Positions 7,945 through 17,486 are shown, counted from the stretch's first letter. The stretch: 64,000 nt of DNA from Candidatus Methanoperedens sp. (GCA_027460525.1 JAPZAS010000026.1:30868-94867); one strand, 5' to 3'. Notes: generated from the letters alone by a model not told the origin. Program-made: numbers and translations.

Positions 7945-8700
7945 TTATTTTATCGTCCATCCTCCATCTACGACAAGCGAAGCCCCAGTAATGAAATCTG
8001 CATCAGGAGAGGCAAGAAACACTGTTGCAGCTGCTATTTCCTCAGGTCTTCCTGCTCTTCCTGCCGGAGTCGCAGACATGAGTTCCTTTCTTGCATCCCT
8101 GTCTCTGAGAAGCTCCGAGGTCATAGGGGTCTCGACCACCCCGGGGCAAATAGCATTGATATTGATATGGGGGGCGTAATCCAGCGCCATCTCCTTTGTG
8201 AGGAGGATCAATCCTCCTTTTGATGCGCAATAGGCGGGACTCGCCGCGAAGCCCACGATACCGGCGATAGAGGCTATGTTGATAATCCTGCCCTTTATTA
8301 CATCATTTTCGTTTTTTAGCATCTCAGGTATGGCACGCTTTGAGCAGAGAAAAGCCCCCTTCAGATTTACATCGATTACCGCGTCCCATTCTTCCTCGCT
8401 CGTCTCATGGGCAAGATGTGATCTGTAGATTCCCGCATTGTTAATAAGTATGTCAAGCCTCCCGAATTTTTCAATGGTTCTACTGATAAGCCGATCAACA
8501 TCATCCGCTTTTGAGACATCAGCCTGCACTACGATATACATTCCCCCAACCTTCTTGATTCTATCCACCGTCTCCTGTGCCTTTCGTTCGTGGCAGTTGA
8601 CCGTGACAGAGGCACCTTCTGCCGCAAAACATGCGGCGATTGCCTGACCAATCCCCGTCCCCGCTCCGGTAACGACTGCGACCTTGCCTTTGAGCCTCAT
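7945..8700 (-). CDS. Short-chain dehydrogenase/reductase (FabG-like)
   Basis: The protein has 251 residues and a classical SDR Rossmann fold. It shows the dinucleotide motif TGAGTGIGQAIA near residue 12, INNAGIYRS, the active-site Ser before the pair YCASKGG, and the C-terminal TGASLVVDGGW. The Arg and Cys-His residues after the second strand (VNCHERKA) suggest NADP(H), but this is uncertain. The nearest relatives are 3-oxoacyl-ACP or acetoacetyl-CoA reductases. With phaC 6 kb away, a role as the PhaB reductase that supplies 3-hydroxybutyryl-CoA is possible but unproven. AAGGAGG precedes the ATG, and a TATA-like AATATATAAT lies about 20 bases upstream. Confidence 0.88.
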   Translation of the reverse strand: MRLKGKVAVVTGAGTGIGQAIAACFAAEGASVTVNCHERKAQETVDRIKKVGGMYIVVQADVSKADDVDRLISRTIEKFGRLDILINNAGIYRSHLAHETSEEEWDAVIDVNLKGAFLCSKRAIPEMLKNENDVIKGRIINIASIAGIVGFAASPAYCASKGGLILLTKEMALDYAPHININAICPGVVETPMTSELLRDRDARKELMSATPAGRAGRPEEIAAATVFLASPDADFITGASLVVDGGWTIK

Positions 8701-8931
8701 AGCATGCCTCCTTGAACATTATATATTCCTTTCAAGTATTTTGTGTATATGTAACCAAATTTCATATAACCTCCCAATAGAAAATTCTATAGCACATAAT
8801 ATAAATGTTTGCTTTATACTACATTTATACTTCATTTCCGCTAATTATTAATACCTACAGGCTTATTCATAATATGTAGGGATTCTGCTCGTATAGATTT
8901 GAATAAAATAAAATTTTGATGGAGGTTAGTT

Positions 8932-10581
8932 ATGGCAGGACAATTAGCAGGACAGCCAATCTATATTCTAAGAGAAGGCAGTCAAAGAACAAAAGGAAGA
9001 GAAGCGCAGCATAACAATATCATGGCTGCCAGGGCAGTAGCAGCGGCGGTCAGGACGACCCTGGGACCACAGGGTATGGATAAAATGCTCGTAGATTCAC
9101 TCGGGGACATTGTGATCACGAATGATGGTGCGACCATTCTCCAGGCAATGGACATCGAGCATCCGGCAGCCAAGATGATCGTGGAAGTCGCAAAGACCCA
9201 GGATGATGAGGTCGGAGATGGCACAACAACGGCAGCAGTGCTTGCAGGTGAATTCCTGAAGAATGCTGAAGAACTCTTAGAGCAGGGTGTGCATCCCACA
9301 GTAATCGCCAGCGGATACAGGCTTGCATCGGTAAAAGCAAAAGAAATCCTTAAAACCCTTGCAAAACCAGTGACCTTGGAAGATAAGGATTTATTATTGA
9401 AAATCGCTGTGACAGCGATTACCGGAAAAGGAGCTGAAGCGTCCAAGGATGTTTTCGCCATTCTTGCGGTAAATGCCATATTAGCGGTGGTTGATAAAGA
9501 GAATGGCAAATATACGGCAGATATTGAAGATATCAAAGTTGAGAAAAAAGTGGGTAGCAGTATAGAAGCATCAGAGCTGATCGAAGGCATGGTAATCGAT
9601 AAGGAAAGAGTCCATACCAACATGCCAAAGAAGGTCAAGGACGCGAAAATATTATTACTCAACGAAGCCCTCGAGATCAAAAAGACGGAAGTGGATGCTG
9701 AAATCTCAATAAAATCACCAGACCAGTTGCAGTTGTTCCTCGACCAGGAAGAACAGATGATACATGACATGGTCAACAAGGTGATTAAAAGCGGGGCAAA
9801 CGTGGTCTTTGTGCAGAAAGGGATAGATGACCTCGCACAGCATTATCTTGCAAAAGCCGGCATATACGCAGCAAGGCGCGTAAAGAAAAGCGACATGGAA
9901 AAACTTGCCCGGGCTACAGGTGCAAAGACACTTACAAGCCTCAAGGAAATCAGCGAATCCGACCTTGGAAAAGCAGGTAATGTTGAAGAGAAGAAGATTG
10001 GCGACGAAGCCATGACCTATGTAACAGAGTGCCATAACCCCAAGGCAGTCTCCATTATTCTTCGCGGAGGAACCGAGCACGTGGTGGATGAAGCCGAGCG
10101 AGCGCTTCATGACGCATTGCGTGTTGTTGGAGTTGCAATCGAGGATGAGACACTTGTAGCAGGTGGCGGCTCACCTGAAGTTGAACTGGCGCTGCGCCTG
10201 CGAGAATACTCAGCCACATTAATAGGCAGGGAACAGCTGGCAGTCGCAAAATTTGCCGAGGCGCTTGAAATCATCCCCAGAACCCTGGCTGAAAATGCTG
10301 GTCTTGACCCCATTGATATGCTTGTGGAGATGCGAAGCCAGCACGAGAAGGGCAATAAGACAGCGGGGCTCAACGTGTTCACTGGAAAAGTCGTGGACAT
10401 GTGGAAAGAAGGCGTGCTTGAGCCCCTCAGAGTAAAGACACAGGCTATCAGTTCTGCTACGGAGGCAGCCACCATGATCCTGAGGATAGATGATGTGCTT
10501 TCAAGCAAAGCCGCGCCTGCAGGAGGCATGCCACCCGGAGGCATGGGTGGTGGAATGGGCGGAATGGAAGGAATGGATTAA
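8932..10581 (+). CDS. ths: Thermosome subunit (group II chaperonin)
   Basis: This ATP-driven folding chamber with a built-in lid is the archaeal counterpart of CCT. The protein has 549 residues. Landmarks are [18 protein letters not shown] near residue 27, NDGATIL, the ATPase motif [14 protein letters not shown] near residue 95, [10 protein letters not shown], and the flexible C-terminal tail of repeated GGM units ([19 protein letters not shown]). GGAGGT lies five bases before the ATG. The A/T-rich upstream region 8701-8931 has TATA-like CTTTATACTA and TTTATACTTC near 8812-8833. A small gene follows 16 bases downstream. Confidence 0.98.
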   Translation: MAGQLAGQPIYILREGSQRTKGREAQHNNIMAARAVAAAVRTTLGPQGMDKMLVDSLGDIVITNDGATILQAMDIEHPAAKMIVEVAKTQDDEVGDGTTTAAVLAGEFLKNAEELLEQGVHPTVIASGYRLASVKAKEILKTLAKPVTLEDKDLLLKIAVTAITGKGAEASKDVFAILAVNAILAVVDKENGKYTADIEDIKVEKKVGSSIEASELIEGMVIDKERVHTNMPKKVKDAKILLLNEALEIKKTEVDAEISIKSPDQLQLFLDQEEQMIHDMVNKVIKSGANVVFVQKGIDDLAQHYLAKAGIYAARRVKKSDMEKLARATGAKTLTSLKEISESDLGKAGNVEEKKIGDEAMTYVTECHNPKAVSIILRGGTEHVVDEAERALHDALRVVGVAIEDETLVAGGGSPEVELALRLREYSATLIGREQLAVAKFAEALEIIPRTLAENAGLDPIDMLVEMRSQHEKGNKTAGLNVFTGKVVDMWKEGVLEPLRVKTQAISSATEAATMILRIDDVLSSKAAPAGGMPPGGMGGGMGGMEGMD

Positions 10582-10597
10582 GGGAGGAGGTGTTAAA

Positions 10598-10789
10598 ATG
10601 GTTGTATATCCGGAAGAAATTGTGGAAATGGCTAACCTTTTGATGAAAGATATTGCAGATTCAAAAGATGACCTTGACGTTACGTTGACCGCAAGTTTTG
10701 TGGATAGATGCACTGAACTAGTCAAAAACCTCGCAGAAAGCGTGGCTGAACTTCACCAGCGTGTGGACGTGCTCACAGAAAAAGATTAA
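10598..10789 (+). CDS. Small acidic helical protein downstream of the thermosome
   Basis: The protein has 63 residues, starts MVVYPEEIVEMANLLMKDI and ends HQRVDVLTEKD. The heptad-like spacing of Leu and Val in its second half suggests a short coiled coil. It has a strong ribosome binding site (GGAGGAGGTG at 10584-10593) and sits 16 bases after the thermosome stop, so the two are almost certainly one transcript. I do not recognise a family. Because of its position a role with the chaperonin, such as a small cofactor, is possible but is only inferred. Confidence 0.7.
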   Translation: MVVYPEEIVEMANLLMKDIADSKDDLDVTLTASFVDRCTELVKNLAESVAELHQRVDVLTEKD

Positions 10790-10848
10790 TCGCTTTGTGC
10801 CCGACATTCGCATCATAGGCATCCTATCATTTCAACAATCAAAGGTAT

Positions 10849-10977
10849 ATGCTTTTCCGGTGTAGGAGATGCGAAGAGGAGATTCCCATATGGAGTGCTA
10901 CTTTGGTTAGGAAGACGAGCAACATTTACGAAGTATTGATATCAGGACATCGCAGCATTCATGTGATCAATCTATGA
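10849..10977 (+). CDS. Possible 42-residue protein with one CxxC motif
   Basis: ATG 10849 opens 42 codons to the TGA at 10975. The peptide begins MLFRCRRCEEEIPIW and continues SNIYEVLISGHRSIHVINL. A CxxC near the N-terminus with an aromatic/basic body recalls half of a zinc ribbon. It ends 16 bases before the ABC ATPase gene. There is no strong ribosome binding site, so expression is uncertain. It could also be the tail of a decayed gene. Confidence 0.4.
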   Translation: MLFRCRRCEEEIPIWSATLVRKTSNIYEVLISGHRSIHVINL

Positions 10978-10993
10978 GGATACAGCTTACGAT

Positions 10994-11989
10994 ATGACTA
11001 TTGCAATTGAAGTTAAAGGGCTTGTTAAGATTTATGATGGCAAGGTTCGAGCTTTAGATGGTGTTGATCTAAAAGTTAAAGCCGGAGATGTTTTTGCCCT
11101 GTTAGGCCCTAATGGATCGGGCAAAACTACATTGATGCGGATTTTAACAACTCAATTTAAACCCACATCCGGTGAAGCATCTATTTTCGGATTAGATGTT
11201 GTCAGGAGGGATGCTGAAGTCAGGAAAGTTATCAGCTACGTTCCTCAGGAGACGAGTGTCTGGACCGATATCAGCGGCTTTGAGAATCTTCTCATATATG
11301 CCAAAATTTACGGGCTTCCTTCTAGCTATAGGAAGAAGGTTATCCAGGATGCGCTAGAAAGCATGGGCATGGATGCGGTTGCGAATAACCTTGTTAAAAC
11401 ATACTCTGGCGGCATGATCAGGAGGCTTGAGATGGCATGTGCTATGCTCATTAGACCTAAGATTTTGTTTCTGGATGAACCTACATTAGGCCTGGATCCT
11501 TCTGCCAGAAAAGCTGTCTGGGAGAAGCTGACATCTTTTAAGAAGGAATATGATACAACTGTATTTTTTAACACACATTACATGGATGAGGCTGACCTTT
11601 ACTCTGATGAGATAGCTATAATTGATAGGGGTAAGATTGTCAAGTTCGGTACGGCTGATGAACTTAAACATTCCATCAGGAGAGAGGTCATTCAATTCAG
11701 TTTAATGAATCATATTGTTGATGAAAATGTTTTAAAGAGGATTAGAGGTTTAGATTTTGTCAGCGACGTTATTATTTCCAATTCGGAACTCAGTGTCGTT
11801 GTTGAGGATGCAGAAACTGCGCTACCTGTTGTTATGGAGGTTCTAAGAAATGAGGGCATATCTGTAAAGAAAATATCTACGGACAGGCCAAATTTAGATG
11901 ATGTATTCCTAAAGTATACTGGAACTGTGTCCTCGATAAGTGGCGTTAGTGAAATCAGGCAAGTTAGGAGTATTGGCAGGAAGAGATAG
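10994..11989 (+). CDS. ABC-2 type exporter, ATP-binding subunit
   Basis: The protein has 331 residues. It has Walker A (GPNGSGKT) near residue 40, the Q-loop (YVPQET), the signature YSGGMIRRLEMA and Walker B (ILFLDEPTLGLDP), followed by NTHYMDEADLYSD and a C-terminal DUF4162-like domain ending with DDVFLKYTG. This plan is that of DrrA/CcmA-like ATPases that drive efflux of drugs, lipids or polysaccharides. The permease gene begins two bases after the stop. The substrate is unknown. A related ATPase is encoded at 29158-29994. Confidence 0.93.
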   Translation: MTIAIEVKGLVKIYDGKVRALDGVDLKVKAGDVFALLGPNGSGKTTLMRILTTQFKPTSGEASIFGLDVVRRDAEVRKVISYVPQETSVWTDISGFENLLIYAKIYGLPSSYRKKVIQDALESMGMDAVANNLVKTYSGGMIRRLEMACAMLIRPKILFLDEPTLGLDPSARKAVWEKLTSFKKEYDTTVFFNTHYMDEADLYSDEIAIIDRGKIVKFGTADELKHSIRREVIQFSLMNHIVDENVLKRIRGLDFVSDVIISNSELSVVVEDAETALPVVMEVLRNEGISVKKISTDRPNLDDVFLKYTGTVSSISGVSEIRQVRSIGRKR

Positions 11990-11991
11990 CT

Positions 11992-12762
11992 ATGACGATG
12001 ATGGATTCCCTGAGGGAAATGTTTGCTATGATAGAACTTGAGCTACGGAGGCTCAAGCATGACAGAGCTGAAATATTCACCAGGGCTATTCAACCAATTT
12101 TATGGTTAGCTGTTTATGGAACTGTCATGAGCCATGTTAAGGCTATACCTACTGATGGGATACCTTACCTCGATTATATCACTCCTGGCGTTTTGCTACA
12201 ATCTACTATATTTGTATCGGTCTTTTATGGTTTAACTATCGTGTGGGAAAGAGAAACAGGAATTTTGAAAAAGCTTCTTGTTGCTCCAGCTTCAAGGTAT
12301 GCTACTGTTATAGGCAGGTCTATAGCTTCAGGGGTCAGGGCGATTTTCCAGGTCTTGATAATTATACCAGTTGCGGTGCTTATTGGAGTTAATTTTGTAC
12401 CGAACCCTCTATACTTCTTTACAGCGATTTTAATAATATTCTTTGTTTCAGGCGGGTTTGCCGCCCTCTCTATTTTTGTAGCATCTTTAATGAAAACCAG
12501 AGAGAGGTTCATGGGCATAGGTCAAGCTCTGATCATGCCGCTCTTCTTTGTCAGTAATGCTTTATATCCAATTAAGTTGATGCCCACTGTCTTACAATAC
12601 TTCGCGATTTTTAATCCTCTGATTTATGCAGTGGATGCTGCGAGAGGTTTGATGATCAGCGGAGATCTGACTAATCTTCCATATGATATTGCGGCTATTG
12701 CAATTTTCGATACAATAATGTTTGCGGCGGCTTCAATAAGCTTCAGGAAAATTATAGAATAA
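11992..12762 (+). CDS. ABC-2 type exporter, permease subunit
   Basis: The protein has 256 residues with about six membrane segments. The ABC-2 family signature is seen in the region APASRYATVIGRSIASGVRA, and the LIMPLFFVSNALYPIKLMP loop is typical of DrrB-like permeases. The first 30 residues are a cytoplasmic amphipathic helix (ELELRRLKHDRAEIFTR). It forms a two-gene operon with the ATPase at 10994-11989. What it exports is not shown by the sequence. Confidence 0.92.
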   Translation: MTMMDSLREMFAMIELELRRLKHDRAEIFTRAIQPILWLAVYGTVMSHVKAIPTDGIPYLDYITPGVLLQSTIFVSVFYGLTIVWERETGILKKLLVAPASRYATVIGRSIASGVRAIFQVLIIIPVAVLIGVNFVPNPLYFFTAILIIFFVSGGFAALSIFVASLMKTRERFMGIGQALIMPLFFVSNALYPIKLMPTVLQYFAIFNPLIYAVDAARGLMISGDLTNLPYDIAAIAIFDTIMFAAASISFRKIIE

Positions 12763-13007
12763 CTTGGCTCACTCAAGGTTAATGTTACAATTCGTTAGAA
12801 AAGATATCGTGTCCTATGCCTGACCAGGTATCGAGTGCTGTCGAGACCAATGGATTTCCAATCCGAGGTTCTTACAAGATAGCTTTTATAAACAAAAATA
12901 TCCGAATTGTAATTTAACTATTTTGAAATATATTGGCCACTAGACACTTCCTAAATATGAAAGAAAAAATTTGAGGTCCAAATGTAATTGCTGGAGAAGA
13001 ATAAGGT

Positions 13008-13223
13008 ATGAAACATTCCCAATATCAACACGATAACAAGAATCCCTCGTTAACCTACTTGTTTACTTCTTTTCTGAGATTAGGAGCTACCTCATTTGGT
13101 GGCCCGGCTATGGTAGCCGACATTCACAAAATGGCAGTTGTAAATCAACGCCATGTTTCAGAAGTCAGGATATGTTATCTGCAAACCTATTTTGGGGGTA
13201 GTAAACTTACTCCTTTTACATAG
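13008..13223 (+). pseudogene. Truncated chromate transporter (ChrA) N-terminus
   Basis: The open frame of 71 codons reads SLTYLFTSFLRLGATSFGGP and then AMVADIHKMAV, which is the conserved first membrane helix and FGGP motif of the CHR chromate transporter family. After VNQRHVSE the similarity stops and the frame ends; full-length ChrA has about 390 residues. The interval 12763-13296 otherwise has a TATA-like CTTTTATAAAC near 12881 and no other gene that I can support. The fragment is most likely a relic rather than a functional protein. Confidence 0.65.
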
Positions 13224-13296
13224 GAATCCCCTAAGAAGAATCAGAAAAAAGAAGAGAAGAGTTTAAAATTACCTGGGTTATTTATTTACTTTGATT

Positions 13297-13698
13297 ATGG
13301 AAATATTTCAAATAGACGAGAATTTGTATCAGAGTTCCATGATAGACGATGTGGAAAGGGTTAAGATATTTGACGCTTGCATCGATTTGGCAGGCGGCAT
13401 AGACCCGGATGCAAGCGATTTTAAGATTTATCTAAAATGGACAATAGAAGATGCAGGATTGCCTGATTTGGATATTTTGAAGATAATTGCGTCTTTTGGA
13501 TACGATTTGGTTTATAAAAAGAAGATGAAAGTTTTGGTTCATTGCGAAAAAGGGATCAATCGGGCAAGTTTGCTCAACGGCGTAATTTTGTGGATGAAAG
13601 GAATGAGGAGTCAAGAGATCGTTGATTATATCAGAGGCAAAAGACCGGGTGCTCTATTTAATCAAAATTTTGTAAATTATCTGATAAATTTGAAATGA
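13297..13698 (+). CDS. Dual-specificity phosphatase-like protein
   Basis: The protein has 133 residues. It carries the cysteine phosphatase loop HCEKGINRA (CX5R) at about residues 89-97, preceded by KMKVLVHC, and followed by helices with MRSQEIVDYI and KRPGAL. The beginning EIFQIDENLYQSS is the typical first strand of a DSP domain. The general-acid Asp would lie in the ASDF to DLDIL region. The substrate is unknown. ATG 13297 is chosen over an upstream TTG at 13291. The gene stands between decayed genes. Confidence 0.8.
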   Translation: MEIFQIDENLYQSSMIDDVERVKIFDACIDLAGGIDPDASDFKIYLKWTIEDAGLPDLDILKIIASFGYDLVYKKKMKVLVHCEKGINRASLLNGVILWMKGMRSQEIVDYIRGKRPGALFNQNFVNYLINLK

Positions 13699-13831
13699 TG
13701 GATAATTAAGGAAGCGTTATGTTACGCTCCCGTATTCGAGTATCCTTATTCACATTTAAGAGAAACATCTTTCCAGTATCATGACTTTAGCTATCATTTT
13801 CTGAAGATTTTATCTCTTTTAGTTTATTACT

Positions 13832-14052
13832 TCACTCAATTTTCAACGGCTTTTTCTTCTTGATTTCTGTCTTGGGCATCTTTATTTCAAGAACACCTTT
13901 CTCATACAAGGCCTTGGAATTGTCAGGGTCAACAGGCGATGGCAGTGAAATTGCGAGATAATAACTCCCGCTGCGCCTTTCCCTGTATACATACCCCTTC
14001 TTTTCCTTTTTCTCCTCGTGCTCTGTCTCAGCTGATATCTCAAGCCTGCCCC
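13832..14052 (-). pseudogene. Hsp20 C-terminal relic
   Basis: On the minus strand this segment encodes RLEISAETEHEEKKEKKGYV and on through SGSYYLAISLPSPVD and KGVLEIKMPKTEIKKKKP to a stop at 13832-13834. This matches the C-terminal half of the intact Hsp20 gene at 2090-2560 with few changes. The N-terminal half and start are missing, and the segment is joined upstream to a piece of another gene (14053-14220). The interval 13699-13831 contains no gene that I can see. Confidence 0.8.
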
Positions 14053-14220
14053 TGGGTCAGAGCTTCCGTGGTTTCCCTGTTCAGCAGGATGCCCTGCACC
14101 TTCTCTCCGTCGTCCATGACCGCTTTCACGCGAAGGTCGTATGTTCTTTCCACCTTCCCGTGTTCGACGCATGCGCCTTTTACCAGCGCCCTGTTGCATT
14201 CTGGGCAGCTTATCCTATAT
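14053..14220 (-). pseudogene. Relic of a replication protein A-like (OB-fold, zinc finger) gene
   Basis: The minus strand reads ISCPECNRALVKGACVEHGK, then VERTYDLRVKAVMDDGE; after a one-base frameshift it continues VQGILLNRETTEALT. This is the zinc finger and following OB-fold strand of archaeal RPA-like single-strand DNA-binding proteins. Both ends are missing. The fragment runs straight into the Hsp20 relic, so the two were fused by a deletion or rearrangement. It lies directly beyond the stop of the helicase gene. Confidence 0.6.
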
Positions 14221-14222
14221 TT

Positions 14223-17200
14223 TCAATCCCCACAATACAACCTAAATCCGCACTCCTCACAAGCCTTCTCATCCTTCGTCCTCTCAAACCCATGTTCATA
14301 ATCATGTGCTATCTTCTTCGCTATCTCAATCATATCATCAATAGCATTCCCATCAAGCCCTTCCATCCGTGAACTGCCCGCGCTCTCAAACTTCCCATCC
14401 TTCAGTTCAAAAGTCCTGGGAATGGGAAGACCGAGCTGTTCCAGTGTGAGTCTTTTCACCTTGTATTTTGGATAAACATGTTCAATACCCAGGGCATACA
14501 GTAAAAGCTGTCGTGAGCGCTCAACAGGTACAGGTTCAGATTTCCCTGTCTTGTAATCGATGATCTCGATCGCATCCTTTGTCCCGGGGATCAGATCCAC
14601 CCTGTCAATAAACCCCTTGAAAGTAAAACCTCCAAGCTGTACAGCGAATCTCTGCTCAACCATCAGGTTATTTGCAATTCTATTTTTGTTCCGCTCCCAG
14701 AATACATCGAGCGCTCCAGTTGCAGTTTCAATGTCAACGCCCCTGAAATCAGGTTCTTTTGCGACTGTATCCCTTATCTTATACAACCTTTCTTTTGTGG
14801 TAATCTTTTCACTCACTGCTATCTCAAGCACCTTATGAACAAAATTCCCCCTTCTCATGGCTCCGGTAGAATCTTCGGAATCGCGTGCAGGCATCCTGAG
14901 AAGCTCCAAGAGTTCATACTGGCGCGGACATCGCTCATAGGTACTTATTGAGGAATAGCTGAAAGTCATACTTGCGGGATTGAATTTCAATCCGTTCTTC
15001 TTTTCCTTTATCTTCCCTAAAATCCTGTCAGCATCATCGGTAGGGTCTATTTTTGACCAGTTGGAATCAATAAGCTCCTTAAAATCCGGCGTCTCCCCCA
15101 CCCTCAGAGCCTGATACAGCAGCGCATTTTTCATGATTTCATTAAAATCTCCTGAATCAAGCGACTCTATAAGAAGCCTCTTACGCATTGCCTTTTCCCG
15201 TTCAAGCGCGCTATCCTTTACCATTTCCCTGACTTTGGTATCGGTATCCCTGAAATAACTGAGATCACCGATACTGATATTCCCCCCGGCTCTCCAGTTA
15301 TTGTATCCAATATCCATAAGGAACTCGGAGGGCTCTCTTTCATCCTCTGCATATCTGGTCGCCAGGGTCAGGAAAAGATGTTCTTTTGCTCTTGTTAGCG
15401 CAACATAGGCGAGACGTCTTTCCTCTTCTTTTTTGATCTCTTTTTTGCGCTCCCTGATTGCCTTTTCAATATCTTTGACAGATTTATCCTCAAAGATGTC
15501 ACTGTACTGCTCCATCAGTTCAGGAGGAATGAGTGGCTCTGCGCCTCCCCGGTACAGTGGGAATTTATCTTTTGCGAGGTTCGTGAGAAATACAACGCTG
15601 AATTCCAGCCCTTTCGCCGCATGTATGGTCATGAGGTTTATGGCATCCTCATCCGCTATCCTTGCAGGAGGCGGGTTGCCGTCCATCTCATCAAGGATCT
15701 CAAGATAATCTATGAACAGGCTCAGGTCCTTTCCATGGAACTCCTCAAAATTACTGGCCAATTCATGAAGCTGCCTGAGATTCAAAAGCGCTTCCCTGCT
15801 GCGCTTTGTGTCAGTGTGGGCGAATTGCCTTGAGAGACCCGACAGGTCATAGACCTCAAGGATCAGGTCTGATACATCAAGGTTCTTCTTGCCGCAAAGC
15901 GAATCTATCCTCTTTTTAACGTTGCTTATGGTCTCAAGACCGCTCTTTGAAAGTCCGAGCGCATCGATATTGTGATAGATGGCTTCCTGGAACGAGACCC
16001 ATTTTTTCTTGAGGTATTCTCCTATCCTGATGGAATCTTCCTGGCTCAATGCATTATTGTAATGGAATATCCTCCACCATGCCTCTGTCCCGCGGGCTGC
16101 GGGATGGGAGATATTGTTGATCACATAAAGGTAAGCAAGAGCAGTCTTTATCTCAGGCTGCTTCAGGAAATCGGTATCATCTTTGACCCGGAAAGGCAAA
16201 CCCCTGTTCTCAAGAGCCTGCCTCACCTTTCGTCCCTGGGCGTGAGTCCTGGATAATATGGCGATCTCTTTTGGAGGAATACCCTGTGCCAGAAAAACCT
16301 CGATATTCTCCACTATGGCTCTTGCTTCTTCGTTATCATCCTCTGTTTCAATGATACGGACGTTCTCACCTTCAATATCTTTGTGATTCTTGAGAAGCTG
16401 GCATTCATGCTTTTTCTCCTCAGAATAGTTCTTTTCGATCAGAGTGTGGGCGACTCTGAGAATCTTATTAGTCGACCTGAAACTGACATCCAGTGACACG
16501 ATGCCTTTGTCTGAAAGGGTAAATTGCTTTTTGAACTCCTCGATATTATTGGTATACGCCCCACGGAATGCATAGATGGTCTGGTTTGGATCCGCCACCA
16601 CTGTTATGTTCTTATTCGCTGCCGTGAGCTTCTTGATCAGTTCGAACTGGACATAGTTGGTATCCTGGAATTCATCAATGATGATGTAGCGGAATATATC
16701 GCTTAATTCCTGCGTGCCATACACGTCGAGATACCAGAGAGCGATCTTATTAAGGTCACCGTAATCCAGTGCGCCAATAGCTGATTTCTTTTCTTCGTAT
16801 TTCTCCCAGGCTGATATGAAGTTTGAATATTTCAGGTATTCTTCATAGAGGTCTATGAATTCGGAGTATCGTTTTTTCTCTGCCTGTTTTGCCTTCTTAT
16901 CTTCGTTGTCTTTGAATTCCTGAAGATGGAAGGTATTGAGCTTGAATTTGTATTCGCGATACAGTTCCTTCCATGTGCTCTCATCTTTTTCGATATCCTG
17001 AACCTGTTTCTTAAGCTTTTCAAGAAATTCTTTGAATTTGTTTATGGAGATATTCAGGTCTTTGGATTTTCCGATAGTGTTCGCATACAGGCTGGCGGTC
17101 CTTGCATCTGTCCCGAGTTCCCTGAATATGAAAATAGCTGAATCGATTTCCTCGAATATCTTGAAGTCGCCGGGAACTTTGCATCTGTCAGCGTGATCCT

Positions 17201-17486
17201 TGATGAGTTCGGCGCAGAATGAGTGGAAAGTCTTAACGATCACTTCCTTTCCCTGAAGGAGTTTCTCGACCTTTTCGCGCATGTTCCTTGCGGCTTCTTT
17301 GGAGAATGTAAGAGCGAGGATCTGGGAGGGGTCGATGGCTTCCTTTTCGACCATGTAAGCGATCTTGGCTGTGATGGTCGTGGTCTTGCCTGTGCCTGCG
17401 CCTGCGAGGATCAGTTGGGGGCCGTGGGTGTGTTTTATGGCTTCGAGCTGGCGGGGTTTTAAGGTTGAGAGGAGGGAGTTTAACAA
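14223..17486 (-). CDS. UvrD/Rep-family helicase fused to a Cas4/AddB-like Fe-S nuclease
   Basis: This is a 1087-residue superfamily 1A helicase with a C-terminal PD-(D/E)XK nuclease. Helicase motifs: the Q-motif PRQLEAIKH, Walker A AGAGTGKTTT near residue 30, LALTFSKEA, motif II DEFQDTN, VADPNQTIYAFRGA, VSLDVSFRST, LMTIHAAKGLEFSVVFL, and motif VI YVALTRAKE. The nuclease shows the acidic and Lys residues in EIIDYKTGK. A CPRQYELL cysteine about 200 residues before the final CEECGFRLYC probably completes a 4Fe-4S cluster, as in AddB and Cas4. It likely processes DNA ends in recombination. The start is TTG 17486, preceded by AGGAG ten bases upstream. Confidence 0.93.
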   Translation of the reverse strand: MLNSLLSTLKPRQLEAIKHTHGPQLILAGAGTGKTTTITAKIAYMVEKEAIDPSQILALTFSKEAARNMREKVEKLLQGKEVIVKTFHSFCAELIKDHADRCKVPGDFKIFEEIDSAIFIFRELGTDARTASLYANTIGKSKDLNISINKFKEFLEKLKKQVQDIEKDESTWKELYREYKFKLNTFHLQEFKDNEDKKAKQAEKKRYSEFIDLYEEYLKYSNFISAWEKYEEKKSAIGALDYGDLNKIALWYLDVYGTQELSDIFRYIIIDEFQDTNYVQFELIKKLTAANKNITVVADPNQTIYAFRGAYTNNIEEFKKQFTLSDKGIVSLDVSFRSTNKILRVAHTLIEKNYSEEKKHECQLLKNHKDIEGENVRIIETEDDNEEARAIVENIEVFLAQGIPPKEIAILSRTHAQGRKVRQALENRGLPFRVKDDTDFLKQPEIKTALAYLYVINNISHPAARGTEAWWRIFHYNNALSQEDSIRIGEYLKKKWVSFQEAIYHNIDALGLSKSGLETISNVKKRIDSLCGKKNLDVSDLILEVYDLSGLSRQFAHTDTKRSREALLNLRQLHELASNFEEFHGKDLSLFIDYLEILDEMDGNPPPARIADEDAINLMTIHAAKGLEFSVVFLTNLAKDKFPLYRGGAEPLIPPELMEQYSDIFEDKSVKDIEKAIRERKKEIKKEEERRLAYVALTRAKEHLFLTLATRYAEDEREPSEFLMDIGYNNWRAGGNISIGDLSYFRDTDTKVREMVKDSALEREKAMRKRLLIESLDSGDFNEIMKNALLYQALRVGETPDFKELIDSNWSKIDPTDDADRILGKIKEKKNGLKFNPASMTFSYSSISTYERCPRQYELLELLRMPARDSEDSTGAMRRGNFVHKVLEIAVSEKITTKERLYKIRDTVAKEPDFRGVDIETATGALDVFWERNKNRIANNLMVEQRFAVQLGGFTFKGFIDRVDLIPGTKDAIEIIDYKTGKSEPVPVERSRQLLLYALGIEHVYPKYKVKRLTLEQLGLPIPRTFELKDGKFESAGSSRMEGLDGNAIDDMIEIAKKIAHDYEHGFERTKDEKACEECGFRLYCGD

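Noticed and set aside
8982..9779. Long minus-strand ORF of 265 codons over the thermosome gene
   Set aside because: It is Ser/Thr/Phe-rich, has no recognisable family and is fully antisense to a certain gene; it reflects codon bias.
12763..13000. Possible non-coding RNA downstream of the ABC permease
   Set aside because: A TATA-like box at about 12881 is present but no stable fold, terminator or conserved element could be recognised by eye.
14223..14900. Stand-alone Cas4
   Set aside because: The Cas4-like cysteines and nuclease motif belong to the C-terminus of one continuous helicase protein.
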